In this document: positions 44,746-57,104 of the stretch, in pieces
Layout: each line of letters opens with the position of its first letter
Numbering within the stretch: the first letter of the stretch is position 1
NCBI GenBank assembly: GCA_007922305.1
Contig: ML677348.1
Span: 15,329,442-15,393,441, forward strand
DNA length: 64,000 nt
Origin: Dermatemys mawii
Taxonomy: Eukaryota > Chordata > Testudines > Dermatemydidae
Direction: 5' to 3'
Translations under genes and position numbers: made by a program
Notes under the pieces: generated by a model
What the model was told of the DNA's origin: nothing
What the model saw: only the letters and a program-made list of their open reading frames with translations
Database searches by the model: none

Positions 44746-45711
44746 AAAATATGGACTGTCTTTGTAATGGAAAAGCTCTCACACCAACTACATATGCAAA
44801 AGAAGCACCAAAAAGAAGTTAGGTATATAGAAATTTGGTCATTCTTTCTAGCACACTCAGGGGAAAAGGACTTCCCAGCCAGCAAGCCAGAATCTGTAGC
44901 CAGGTTCTTTGACTATTAATCTGGCCTGAATAAGTAACATGCAATGTACAATGTAATATGATGTATTATTGTAATTTTGCCTTAAGAAAAGGTTTCCAAA
45001 AGAATATCTGGTCAGGAAATCAAATGAAACCAATTCTGAATACACAATGAACTGCTTCCTAAATGTTCCATCCAGCTTGGAATGAGCTTGCTGTGCTGTC
45101 TCTGTTTCCTAGCTAATTCTTAACCATTGGCACCAACAAGTGGCTGTGTTGATACAAACAGCAAGAGCAACAGGTAACAGCTTGTAGGTTCTCTTTATTG
45201 TTCCCCTCCTCTGGGCTGGAAGGTCATTATCTTTGCAAGTTTTTGATGCTGCGTGGTTTTAGAATATATTTTTTTAACTTGCTTGGGGTGTGAATTCAGT
45301 AAATCTGCTTTATTGCATTACAGGAAAGCTGCTATTTCTCTGCAATAAAAAATAAGCCCCCTAAATAAGAAGTTTGTAGAAATTCCTCAAGCCCTCTGTC
45401 TTTATTGACTAGAAGCAGACCTATTGCCCAGCCAAAGGAAATTTTTTATGACTGAATGCACTAGAAGAAGGTCCGTCTTGCTCTTTGGTGACTTGGATAA
45501 ATAGACAAGGAAGTTGGTGTAGAGTGGGCAAAAGGGGTAACAGAAAAACTAAGCTCTACATGAGGAACTGGAGGACAAGAATACCAATCTAAATTTAGAA
45601 ATAATGCAGAAGCTGTAAAATAACAACTCCAGAAGTCCCACAGCTGCCTCCAAGTTTACTGCAGAATTTGACGCAGAGGGTAAGAAAGGGGGCAATTATA
45701 TTGAATAACTC
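44746..45711. other. Unassigned
   Basis: Nothing recognised. Confidence 0.35.
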
Positions 45712-46122
45712 TGCAGCAGGGTGCTGGTGCAAAAGCACCTAATTAGCCCCTGCCCAGTCAGCTCCAATCAGGAGAAATAGATTGGGGCTGATGGAAAAGG
45801 CATGATGCCAGCCTAAGGATTGGCAACACCTGCTGGCCTGACAAGCCAAGGGCCATAAAGGCTGTGAGGGAGCCAAAAGGTAGGGGGCAACCAGGGAGAA
45901 ATCAGTCAGTGAATCAGGGAACAAACCTATGAACTGGAGGCCTCCTAGCTGAAGGCTGATCCTGCTTGTAAGGGAGGTGACTAATCCTATAAAGCTTGTA
46001 TATAGATAGACACTGGTGGTGGGATAATGTTAAATAAAGAAAGACATGAGTGTTGTCTCTGAGCCTTATTGGGAGAAGCAAGAGGGCGGCAGGAAGAGAG
46101 GCAGCTCGTGAATACTGTTACA
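45712..46122 (+). mobile_element. Solo LTR with TATA box and polyA signal
   Basis: Begins TGCAGCAGGGTGCTGG and ends CTGTTACA, a TG..CA pair. TATAAA at 45988-45993 and AATAAA at 46033-46038, followed by a U5-like segment, give R of usual size. The ending GTTACA matches the LTR at 49795-50556, so both may belong to related families. Target duplication is not clear. No internal region is present. Confidence 0.65.
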
Positions 46123-47103
46123 AATACTATTTTTTAAAGGCATCCACTGTTTTGTAATTACTGCCCACTGACAATGATCATGCATGTGCTGCATGTGCCA
46201 CCATTCAGGCTACTGTCTGAAAGAAAAGCAAGGGAAGACATAGTACTGAAATTGAACTGTGTACAGTGCCCTGCAGATGCCACTCTCCAGGGACAGGACT
46301 GCTCAACAGTCATTGGTCGAGGTTCTAGAAAATTTCTGGTGCAGAAGAAATTCCAGTTGGTTCTTGAAGTTCAGTGGCAGTACAAATATCCTTTCTGTCT
46401 TTTCCGATATTTAAAATTTCAGATTTCCATTCAGGGTGTGAGGTGTTAGTGTGTGTATATTCAGTGAGTGCTTGGAGTGCATTCGATTACTATTTTCCAT
46501 GTTTATTTTCTTGTAATAACACTGCCCTCCTGACAGACACTATAAATCACGGGATGTTGTACTCATTTTCCTTTGGCCTCCTGATTTCATCCCCCCTCTA
46601 GTGTGAGCACTATTCCTAAGAACAACTTGTTTCTGGGAAAGTCTTGCTGGCACTCTCTGCCTGAGTTCCTCTAGAGGATAAACGCTGTGCAGAATAGAGA
46701 CCTATTTGAAAAATTGTTTGTTTTATGTATAGTGGTAGTTGCTTAAGATACTAATAGTGACTACATCCTTTAGAAAGCAAGGCACTGGTTTCTCAGGCAC
46801 ATATAAACTTGGCATTTTGATTGTTTTCTTAATGAAAACATTGCTTTACCTATCGCTGGATCATTCTGATTTTTTAAAAGACATTTTGGAAGGCAGCGGC
46901 CCTGTTTCATTAAAACACTAGTTTCCAAAATGACATTGTGTTACTGAACAATTTAAAAAGGAGCTCTCTAAGGAAACGCTGACGTTTGAGCTGCTACACA
47001 GTCAGTGCAATGTATCTAAATATTAGAGACAGGGATCCAGATTCAAGTTATGCAGCTTGGACCTATTCTGAACATCCTCTACTTTAGGAGGTGTTTGGGT
47101 CGA
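46123..47103. other. Unassigned
   Basis: A 91-codon ORF at 46174 has no recognisable domain. No element ends seen. Confidence 0.3.
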
Positions 47104-47262
47104 GGACATTTGGTTAGCCCACTATAAAGATAAATCCAAATTTTGCAAATTACCCCTGAGCTGGGTTCCTAGTCATCCCTTGTTAGGAGATGTTTGAATC
47201 TGGAGTTTTGGTTTGGATGCATTTCCACTACAGAGGATGCTCTTATGCTTTCTACCACTTTC
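47104..47262 (-). repeat. Inverted repeat pair, right arm
   Basis: Inverse of 44604-44745, 2.36 kb away. Together they could form a long hairpin in any transcript spanning both. Confidence 0.85.
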
Positions 47263-47679
47263 TTGACCTGAGGGAAGTCTGCACTTGCAGATGTTGACAG
47301 AAAGCCACCTCTGTAGTTATACATCCGCCCAACATTATGGAAGCCCTTCTGAATTGATCTCGAGTTCCAATTCTGTATGTAGGGAGAGTGGGACACGACT
47401 CTAAACAAATCCGTCTGATTCTTTCCTCACAAAGCCGGGGTGGAAATGAGTGTCCATTATTGCAGACTGACCCTACAGTATCTTCTTCTGTAGGCAGTTG
47501 GGGAAGCTCCTGGAAGTATGACTTCTTTAGGAGCCAGGCTGTCAAGGCAGAGAGTGGTGCTGAGAGCTGGAGGGTCAGGCAGAAATGTGTAGACAAGAGG
47601 TTTTGTTCTCCTGACAGATTTCTGAGATCTTCAAGTATAGAGAGTAGAACTCCAGTATCATACATGGGGATGCTCAGAC
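47263..47679. other. Unassigned, possible repeat continuation
   Basis: A 137-codon minus ORF (47252-47665) and a 113-codon plus ORF overlap. Neither shows a domain. It may belong to the same repeat as the inverted arm. Confidence 0.3.
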
Positions 47680-48130
47680 CACTGCCTTATCCAATCCACT
47701 ATCTGATCCCAGACAGTGGCCAATACTAGATGCTTCAGAGGAGGATTCCAGAAATGTCATAGTGAACAATTTATGGAAAAACCTGCCCAAAGAAGAAGTT
47801 TCTTCCTAAATCCTGGCTGGGAGCAGTTGGTTTATGCTCTGAGGTATGAACAATTTTAGATATTTTTATCCTAACATATCGGTAGAGGATTTTAATTGAA
47901 AATCTAAATACCTAATCCTATGTACAATCCTACTAAACACTTGAACTAAGTGAAGTTTTGTGGCAATGAGAGATCCACAGGCTAATGAATGTCACAAAAA
48001 GAGGATCAGTTTTAAATTTGTAGCCTTTCAGCTTCAGTATGTCCCCTTGTTCTAGGGTTATGTGACAAGTAAAGAGCTGTTCTTTTACTGACATGTCATT
48101 TTAATTTGGCCTCTGCGGATGGATCCATTT
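47680..48130 (-). mobile_element. CR1-like 3' region, antisense and diverged
   Basis: 'tatctgatcccagacagtgg' + 'ccaatactagatgcttcaga', 'aatttcttcctaaatcctgg'-type words and 'ccccttgttctagggttatg' match a CR1 subfamily 3' part read on the minus strand. Confidence 0.6.
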
Positions 48131-49359
48131 TCATGTGTATAGTCTGAACCAAATTCTGTAGTTACTCTCATAGAATTACATTACACAACAAGTGGCAGGT
48201 GCTCCGCAAAGCTTCCCTTTGCATTTTTGGAGGTAATTAATTCTTTATAAATTTCCATTGCAATACATACAATTCCAATTCCTCTCAAATAATTAAATGT
48301 AACTGATTTGCTTACAGGGAACTTTGACTGATCACTAATTTGTTTCCATTGTTTTCTTTTTTCCTGGTTTGCTGGTTGTCTTAATCCAGAATATGTATGA
48401 AGAGCTGCCAATAGGTACTGTACCTAATTGCATACTTCCCAACATTTCAGGTGGATAAAGTGGGATGGGTTCTACCCTTAGGTGCTTCCCCTGGAATGTG
48501 GAAGGCCCTGAGGGAGTCGGGTACTGTCCCTTGGAAGTCAGAGGCACAGGAGAGAGGGGGGAGTCACAAAGTGGCCATGCCTTGCACTCACTTCGTAGTG
48601 GTTTCTCCTGTCCCATAGGGCTGGCTGGGCTTAGCTCCTTGCTCTGGGCATTGCGACCTAGCTTCTGAAATGCAGGGTGACAACCTCACTCACTCAAATT
48701 TGGCCTGGCCATGTCTCCCTGTAGGGAGCCAGGCCAAACCTAAGCAGCACTGTGAACCCATGAACCAGGGGTCAGGTCACCAAGCCTGAGCAGGGAGCCA
48801 AGTCCATCCAGCCCCAAGCAACAGGAGTGGCTTCAAACAGGATGGATTTTTGTGGGTTAAAGTCTCGCGAGACCTGGGATTGTTGGGAGGTCTGTAGTTG
48901 ACCTTTATGGCTTTGAACATTTCCACACCAATAACTACTGTGCAGGGCTTAGGCACCCTTACAGATGCTGTTACATGACTTTGTGGTTCCCTTAGTAGCA
49001 GGTTAGCACAGCCTCTCAGAACCCCTGGGATGAAAGTTTTGCCAACTCTCATGATTTTATTATGACTCTAGCAATTTTGGGGTTTTTTTAACCTGTCCCT
49101 TGAAAATGTGATGAAAAGCTGCCAACTCACAAATTTTCCATCATTTAAAATGGCCACCCTCTCCTATTACTGTCAATGGGATTGAAGTCAGCGGTATGGC
49201 TGCCATTTCCCCATCATCTATCTGCACTGGAATGGAGGTTGCCCCTAATAAAGTTGACTGCCACTTCCTACTGTTTTTAGTGAGACTGATTAAAAAATTA
49301 GAATGATATAAAATTAACACAGCTACATTAAATGGGTTAAAAGCTGCCTAGCTGTTAGG
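48131..49359. other. Unassigned with GC-rich middle
   Basis: 48440-48770 is GC-richer, with no clear ends. 49025-49100 'ccaactctcatgattttatt' is a dispersed reptile repeat scrap. No genes. Confidence 0.35.
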
Positions 49360-50757
49360 TCTCAAAATGTAATTGTAAATGGAGAATCATCATCAAGTGG
49401 GTGTGTTACTAGTGGGATCACACAAAGATCTGTTCTTGGCCCTATGCGGTTTAATATTTTTATCAATAACCTGGAAGAAAACATAAAATCATCCCAGACA
49501 AAGTATGCAGATGACACAAAAACTGGAGGAATGATAAATAATGAAGAGGTCAGGTCACTAATATAGAGGAATCTAGATTGTTTGGTAAACTGGGCACAAG
49601 CAACCAACATGCATTTCAAAATGACTAAATGTAAACGTATGCATCTAGGAACAAAGAACGTGGGACCTACTTACAAGATGAGAATTATGCCCTGGGAAGC
49701 AGTGATTCTGAAAAGGATTTGGGTGTCATGATTAACAATCAGCTGAACATGAGTGATGCTATGACCAAAAGGGCTACAGTTATCTTTGGAGGCAGTGTTA
49801 GGGTGGCTGCCCAGCACAGGAAGAAGAAGGGTTAAAGCAGCCTTGGGGAGGCTATGCAGAACCCAGCCAATTAGAAGAGGGCTTTTTGAGCCAGCCAATA
49901 TGGAGAAGGCTTTGGAGCTGCCAATCACAATCAGGCTGGCCCATATGAAAAGGGCTGCTGAGTAGAGCAGAGGAAGACTGTCCTAGGAGGCTAAGGGATG
50001 AGGACTGGCTGCTCTGTAGGAGGGATGAGAGAGACAACACCATTGAGAGAACAGTGCTGGGCAGGGTCAGGGGAGCAAGAGGGAGCTCCAGATTGACAGC
50101 CCTGATACAAGGGAGGAGAAGGTGCTAGGGCTGCTGGGAAGTGGCCCAGAGAAACAGACAGTAGAGTAGGAAGAGGGGCAGTACATGGCTGCTGGCTATA
50201 AGGTCCCTGGTCCAGGATCTGGAGTAGTGGATAGGCCTGGTTTCCCCGACTTTGCCTGCCCACTTGCCACGGAGGGGAGTGGCCAGTGCAGGGATTGCAG
50301 TTTGCCACTGAGGTGAGTGGCTGGACTGAAGACTGCTGGGTCCCCTGGAAGTGGGGAGAGCACCAAGTGGGGCACAGCTGGAAGGCTGTGTCCAGAAGAG
50401 GATGTTGTGGTCTGGGGAGTGACATGAGTCCTAGAGGTGGCGGAGAAGGTGATGACAGGTGAGACACCAATAGATGAGGCTGCTCTAGTGAAATGAGAGC
50501 TAATTGCCAGGATGGCCAGCAGGAGGTGCTGTGGTGGTGAGTCCTGGCCTGTTACAGAGGCATAAAAAGGGGCATCTGAAGTAGGCATAGAGAAGTGATA
50601 TTAGCTTTGTATTTGGCACTGGTGCAATCACTGCTGGAATACTGTGCCCAGTTCTGGTGCCAACAATTCAAGAAGGATGTTGATAAATTGGAGGCTCAGA
50701 GAAGAGCTGCAAGAATAATTAAAGGATTAGAACATGCCTTATAGTAATAGACCAAAG
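49360..50757 (+). mobile_element. CR1-type LINE, split by a solo LTR
   Basis: 49360-49794 covers the RT palm and after: 'cttggccctatgcggtttaa' (GP.RFNIF), 'tatgcagatgacacaaaaac' (YADDTK box intact), 'gtaaactgggcacaagcaac', 'aaaggatttgggtgtcatga'. 50563-50757 continues with 'ttggcactggtgcaatcact' + 'gctggaatactgtgcccagt' and 'gaagagctgcaagaataatt'. Different CR1 subfamily from the 7.4 kb copy. Stops are present (e.g. atatag near 49562). Confidence 0.9.
49795..50556 (+). mobile_element. Solo LTR with 6-bp TSD inside CR1
   Basis: Starts (G)TGTTAGGGTGGC and ends CTGTTACA. The 6-mer GAGGCA lies immediately outside on both sides (49789-49794 and 50557-50562), and removing one copy plus the LTR rejoins the CR1 sequence. 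It is 762 bp and purine-rich. No coding remains. Family is probably gypsy-like or ERV; not decidable here. Confidence 0.88.
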
Positions 50758-53412
50758 AAATGCCATGCTTGCTTGGTGTAGGCATAGTGTAGTTGCACTG
50801 AACATCATACAGCACTAGACAGCTTTCTGGGATTAGTAGTGCAGCCATAGTAACGTGGGCAGTGGTGTGTGGGAAACAGACCCGTCTGCACCTTGTGGCA
50901 TGAACACAGTATGGTTAGCCTTTGCCTAGGCTTGCTGATGCCCATGCTACCTCAGCTACACTTCTATTTTTGGCATGTTAGCTTGAGTGGAGCTAGTGTG
51001 GGCATATCTGTGTGATCTGGGAATTGTACCTGCAGCTCCTAGTATAGACATAGCCAGCATGATAGCTTCATTACATCACTGGATTGGTGGGAAGAAGCTG
51101 GAGTGTACCAATGAATTTGGACTTTTGTGTAAACATGTTTATTGGTTAAGAATATAGCAGTGCAGTGTTGCTGTGTGTGTTATGTAATATATAGAGGCCT
51201 TATCTGATGGTGTAGTGCGGGACAAAGATTTTATTGGTATGAGTATGGGACAGCTGCATTACTCATATTTGCAGGAAGCACAAATGTGTTATGCAGGTCA
51301 TCAAATAAGTGCTGATAAAATCTTTAAGGCTTTCCACACCATCACATGTCCTGTATATGCCATATAGTCTACTTTTAAAATGCTTTAGCTAGTTTTTAAA
51401 AATGTTACTAGTATTTAGTATCTCTCCGCTGATGAAGCCAGGTGCCTTCCTTACTATGAGTTTGATTCTCTACTGCCCTGCCCCTGTGACGTAATTTACA
51501 TCAATGCAAACTGAATGCGAAGAGGGTGTGCAATGTCACCATTTTGATTTAGTAGCATTATATGCCTGCTTTGCACAGGTGTACACAAGTTGCAAGGCAG
51601 GGGAGAATCAGGTGCCATAGCTTAAAAACTGTTTATTTTTCCTAAACGTCTCAAAGATATTTCCCTGGGATATGAGAGTGTGAGAGTCAGAGGTATTATC
51701 ATTGTCATGCTGACTGGAGTGGCTCACGACTGTGAGTGCCCACCTCAAGGCAGAATGACAGAAAACAGAGCAAACACCCCAAACTGGGAATGTGTTCTAT
51801 AATTAGAATTCATCACACCTATACCAAAAGTGAACTCCTGGATCACTATACCAGTCTTACCACGGAGTCAGACAGTTCCCTTAGATGCTCCAGTCTATCT
51901 TGCCACCTAGACAAATTTGACTTAGTAATAAATGGTCACTTGAACCAAAAATCACACCACATCAGGTTGCTCCCAGTCCCAAGAGACCAGTCACTTACCC
52001 AGATCAATTAGTACTCTAGATATTACACCAAAGATAATGCTGGTGAGTAAATTCTATGGTAAACTAAAGATTTATTAGCCAAGAAAAGGAAATGAGAATT
52101 ATTGAGAGGTTAAAGCAAGTAAAATATATGCACAGGTGAGTCACATTTTGTAATTCCAAATGGGAACAGTTTCCTGAATGTCCCTCAGGGCTCCCCAGAA
52201 TAACTCTGGGGATCTCAGTCTTCTCATTTAGTTATTGTTCTCTGTTAGAATATAAACAATCCAGAGATGCAGGATCTTCCCTTGAATCCATATTTAGCCT
52301 ATTTTCTGTGAGAAGATGATCTACAGGGTCATGATCCATGTGGGTTTTTCCTTTGACTGAGAGTGAGGATTTAGACTCTTTGACCTCTGATCATCACACA
52401 AAATGACCACTTGCTTTGAAATTAGCACTTTTCCATTAAAGTTCTTCATTTCCATTCCACAAGGCTTCTTTCTCATTTAACGGCTCATTTGATGGGCTTT
52501 TTTAGTTACGGGGTATAACAATGTAAATATTTGTTATTGCATTATAGCAGGATATGGATAAGTGAAAACAATGCAAGTAATATCCCATTAATTTTTATGA
52601 AGTTTAAACACCGAACACATGCTTATACACTTTGATCTATACCAATAAACAAATAAATTGGCCTGGGGCTTTGGCATGAGCTGGCACCAGGTCTGCCAAC
52701 GTCACAATCTTCTTTTTGGGAGCTGGGTGTGGGGTATTGAAAAATCAGGCTCGGAAGCTAGCTTCATCCTTAACTCATGTTACATACATATGTATCAGGT
52801 GTTTACCTGCTCTATAGTATTCCTTTAGGGTTACTCTTAATTTTGCTGGATTTTTTTTTAAAGTGGTGTTTGTGACCCAAGATGAATAAATTCTAGCTTC
52901 AAAAATATTTAGGGCCAGATTCATCCCTGTAAATATAGGGGTAGAAGGAAGATTCAACTCTGTGGGAAGCTGACAATAGCACTAGCGGTCTGGAGGACGC
53001 AGGCAGTTTTTAATCAAGCAGGTATTCCCTGGGAGCCCTGCCAGTGGTGGCTGCCCAGAGAACATGCTGAATCAGTGCCTCTTTGGCTGCCCTGACACAA
53101 AGCCCTCCCAGGCCAGCCCTACTCCCTTTTGGGGCTGGGTGGCTCCCAGGTTCCATCACAGTGAGGGAGTCCAATGGAACCCGCACTGCAGTATCTGTGA
53201 TTGGGGCAGATTTAGCTCTCCTGAGGGCCAGCAGCCTGGAATAAGCTTAGTGGAAGGGAAATAAGCCCTTGCATTTTGTCATCTAATCCAAAATTGCTGA
53301 AATCAGTCAGGAAATATGAACATTATGGTTCAGATGACAAATTTATTGCAGATGGGGAAGAGAACAGGATAATAGTTTGACAAATATCTCCAAAGCAGAT
53401 TAAAGAGAGCTG
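50757..53412 (+). repeat. Copy 2 of the diverged local duplication
   Basis: Pairs with 27038-31905 (see there). Its left edge lies exactly at the broken end of a CR1. The MITE copy at 50757-51058 is shared. It lacks the hAT and CR1 of copy 1 and instead holds an LTR at 51703-52706. Confidence 0.85.
51703..52706 (+). mobile_element. LTR-type insertion, 1.0 kb
   Basis: Starts TGTCATGCTGACTGG and ends CAACGTCACA, flanked by ATCAT (51698-51702) and ATCTT (52707-52711), a 5-bp TSD with one change. AATAAA at 52644-52649, about 60 bp before the end, sets the plus orientation. Copy 1 of the duplication has no such block between 'gagttattacc' and 'ttattttgggg', so the borders are confirmed by comparison. 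Confidence 0.8.
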
Positions 53413-53639
53413 CATCCAGTAGGTAATTACCCAGGATCTGTCATTAGATAGAAGCAGCCAACCCTTTTCATTTGGCCTCCTGGACCCTGATTGGCTGCTG
53501 CCTGAGTCCAGCCCTTCCAGCTGCTGGGGCGCTGAATCTGACTGGGTCCATCAGCACCTGACCCAGGGAGGCCTTTCTAGACAACCCCAGAGGTTCACAA
53601 CTCACTGCCCTTCTCTTCTTAAATAGCTGCTTTCTGGAG
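53413..53639. other. Unassigned
   Basis: Beyond the duplication; nothing recognised. Confidence 0.3.
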
Positions 53640-54580
53640 CGGGCTGCAACAAATGCTTGGTACCAGAGACAGATAAAGATTTTTTGGGGCCCTGGGCCCA
53701 AAGACCATTTGGGATCTCCACACACTGGGGGCTAAGGGCATCAGAACTGGGGCGGGGGAGGAACCAGGTGGCCATGCCCCCCCACTTTAAAAAATGGGCA
53801 GACCATGCCTGCCCATTTTTAACATGGGTGTAGTAGCCTTGGGTAGGTGCTGAGCAGTGGCAGCATTGGCATAGTTTTGCCCCACTCCCACCCCCAAACG
53901 ACAGGAAGAGCGGTGCCACCAAATGTGGTTGCTGCCTCAGGCACAAAGTCCAGGCGCCAGCTGGGGGAGCCTGTCACTGGGAGTGGGAGGGACCCGGCGG
54001 GGCAGTCGGGCAGTGGGAGCTGGGGTCAGGCACTGAGTGAATCCAGGCAGAGTGTGGCAGCTGTTGAGGCCAGGCCAGTAGCAATGGGAGCTGTGCCAGA
54101 GGAGCCCTCCATACCTGGCTCCTCACTGCCTGTGACCTTCCCAGGGCTCCCCGCCACCTCTGCCACCTCAGGCAGGGCCTCCTCTGCCTGCAGAGCATGT
54201 CTGCAGGTCCTGGGGAGTGGGCAGGAGGATGGAGTAGAACCCCTGGCCCTGGGTCCCACCAGCAGCAATGTGCCCGGGGGACATGTCTGAGGGCTGCTCT
54301 TGGGCACTCTGGTCCCTTCCTAAGGCATGTGGAGGGCCTGGGGCTCGCCATAGCAACCTGGGTTCCTTGGGCAGCTCTTACCATGGCCTGGTTCTAGCTT
54401 TTGGCCTGTTCAGGGGATGGGGCTATGGGTGAAGAAGAGGAGCAGGGGGCAGGGCCACAGTTCCAGTGCCAGTCGCTCTCCCTCTACCCAGGTTCTGGGG
54501 CTCCTGTGAGGGCCCTCAATTAGTTTAATAGCGCCTATTAATTAGTGGACAAAGGGACCTTGTCCCCCCTCTCACCCGCG
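53640..54580. repeat. GC-rich block, probably a non-autonomous element
   Basis: Sharp GC rise. Starts near 'cagagacagataaagatttt' + 'ttggggccctgggcc' and ends near 'gtgagggccctcaattagtt'. It has overlapping long ORFs on both strands (147, 136, 114 codons) without motifs. The resemblance to the other GC-rich elements here suggests a hAT derivative; termini unproven. A CpG-island promoter is unlikely given no adjoining gene. Confidence 0.35.
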
Positions 54581-55379
54581 CTGTTGATAGAAACAGCTTC
54601 CATTTCTCCCTGAGGCAGGAAGCGCACACACATTCAACTTCCTCTCAGTTACTTTCTCAGAGTGGGGTCCTTCCCGGCTGAGAGAGGCCAGACCCTTTAG
54701 GAGTTGTCTGAATGTGTGGAACAAACACAGACCCAGCCAGCACAGTAACTGTCATTGTACTAGGAGCCCGTTGACGTCAACATTTTGAATCTGGCCTTAT
54801 AAATGGGCAGTAAATATGCAGATAACATCTTGGGTGGTCACTCAGAAGGTTATTAATGTTGTAGATTAAAACTATTTTACCCAGAGACAGTATTACCAAA
54901 TGATCTCTAGTACAAATTCTAAAGGCTGGAACTGATATGCAATGAAGTAAAAATTCTGCCATGTGTAAAGTTCTACTAAAGCATCTTGTTCCTTTACAAG
55001 AGCACATGTCTGCAGGATCTCATTGTACAAGAACGCACTGAAACCAAGAAATGGGGAAAAGATAAAGACAAACAAAAGCTTTCAGGAGCATCATAACGAA
55101 TGTGAAATTAGTTCAGTGAACTTAAGGTTGAACCCTGCTAAGATTTTTCTCCTGACACATTTCAAGTTGTATAGTCAAAATAAAGTATATTTTCCCACAT
55201 CGTAACATCGTCAGTGGAACATCTTCACAAGTGACATTCATCTAACTGGCACTGTTCATGATTCTAATGAAAGATTCACTTTTTGAATCTTTGATTTGAC
55301 TTTATTTATCATAATTTGAGCTAACACGATGCCTTCCAGCTGAGGATTTTAAAGTACTTGAAAACTCACTTCACCCTGT
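54581..55379. other. Unassigned
   Basis: Nothing recognised. Confidence 0.35.
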
Positions 55380-55525
55380 AAGGTATAGTACTGTTGTTAA
55401 ATATTATAACTATTTTACAGATGGCTAACCTGAAGCAGGGGCAGCTGGTGACTTGCCCAAGGATACCTGTTATGTCAGTGGCAAAGCTAATAAAAGAATC
55501 CAGATGTCCTCATGCATAGATCCAT
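55380..55525 (-). mobile_element. MIR-like SINE
   Basis: 'aactattttacagatggcta' + 'acctgaagcaggggcagctg' + 'gtgacttgcccaaggatacc' is the MIR core read from the opposite strand. Confidence 0.6.
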
Positions 55526-56548
55526 GTCACACTGCACTCAGTGCCTCTACAAGGAGTATATAAGTTACTCGTAAGGTGTAATGAAGCAAGGTGCTGAATG
55601 CCTTCTGCAGGGTGTCCTCAATTCCCAGTGGAACCTGTGGTAGTGGAGGCTGCTTAAAATTTTGCAGTGGCTCAGCATCTCACAACCTGTGCCTATTGTC
55701 AGCTCGAAATAACATCGCTGTATTATTTTACCAGCACTTTCAAGAATCTCCTCCCTCATATTTAGGACTTCCGTAGTATTAGACTTTTTTAAAGGTTAGA
55801 AAGCCACTTCTGGTCTCTCCTCCGTCCCTCCTGTACTCTTCCCCCACCCCCATTGCAGTGGTGACTGCCAGTCTGCCATCTTTCCCCTCTGGGTGTTTAA
55901 AAAAATTGGCCGCCTTTGGAAGCATCTGACTTCCATCTTAGCATGCTGCCAGTCGTGCCTGCATGCTGCCAGACAAATACAACATAACAAGTACAATGGG
56001 TACAAAATTAAACAACAAAAGAACAAAAATAAATAAATGAATTGCAAAATATTTCAGTGTGATCTGTTTGCATATGAGTGCCCCTGTCCTCAGCTAATCT
56101 TTACTGTGGCGGGGGCGGGGGGAGAGGGGGAAAGAGGGAAAAGTGCAAAAGGGGATAAATTCATAGCCATATTTGGACTTCAGCCTGTTATCATTGCTAG
56201 ATTCTGATTTCATGCTAGTTTGATCACCAGGTAGTTCAACTGACTTAAGCTGATTTACTGTTGATTTATACTGTGTAGCTGAGAGCAGACGCGAGCTGTA
56301 GATGGTTGCAAAACCTGAATGTGTTTATTGTTTTGCCAGTTTTCCAAGAATTTTAGGTGACACATGCAGCTGTGAAAACTAAGAGGAAAAGAGAAAATGG
56401 CTTTAAACTCTATTTGTCTGTGAGTCATGGAATGATAGAACAAATGATGATTCTCAAAAGGAATTTGGGATCTAATTCTTCCCACATTCATACCATTTTT
56501 TTACCTGAATCCAGAATAGGTAAGAGGAGAATGAAATTCCTGGAATCT
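55526..56548. other. Unassigned
   Basis: Short purine-rich run at 56105-56145; otherwise nothing recognised. Confidence 0.35.
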
Positions 56549-56614
56549 GATCCTGTGTAAGTAACTGATTTGATCCTGTGTAAGTAATTGATCTGATCCC
56601 GTGTAAGTAATTAC
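56549..56614 (+). repeat. 23-bp minisatellite, about 2.9 units
   Basis: Units of 'gatcctgtgtaagtaattga' + 'tct' start at 56549, 56572 and 56595, with few differences. Each unit contains gtgtaagtaa, a perfect 5' splice-site consensus. Confidence 0.92.
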
Positions 56615-57104
56615 AAATATTGCTATATAACAGGAGTCTTGGTCTGCATCCTTTTGGGAACTACTGTTAACAATATGAGCCACTAGGGAGGGTTGGCTCT
56701 ACACTTACTTTGAGGAGACCAGTTATTTGATATACTCGACTTGGAAAAATTACATTGCTCTTTAGTTTGGAGAGATGTTTCCAATTTTTGCAATATGTCC
56801 TTCCTGTGGAACAAATAGTTTTCACTGAACAGTTTTTTTTGACCAGTTTGGTACATAGTGTTTCTGGATTACTGAAGTCTAACCATATGGTGAATGATAT
56901 GCCTACTAGGTAAACTTTCTATTCTTTTCCTTATCCATCCTCCCATTGCTTCAGCAGAACAGCGTTATGGTGTGGAGCTAAATTCATAGCCCTATTTGGA
57001 TCCTAGACTAGCAATGATAGACTATTTCCCTTTGATTTCCTCTATCTTTTCATGGTGGATTTTATTATCTGGAGGGATGTTGAAAAGAGAATGAAGAATA
57101 TCCA
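56615..57104. other. Unassigned
   Basis: Nothing recognised. Confidence 0.35.

Noticed and set aside
49671..50588. Minus-strand ORFs of 85-159 codons in the LTR
   Set aside because: Purine-rich LTR gives a Ser/Pro-rich antisense frame; no domain.
53847..54384. 147- and 136-codon ORFs on opposite strands
   Set aside because: Mutually antisense in a GC-rich block with no domain or splice context.
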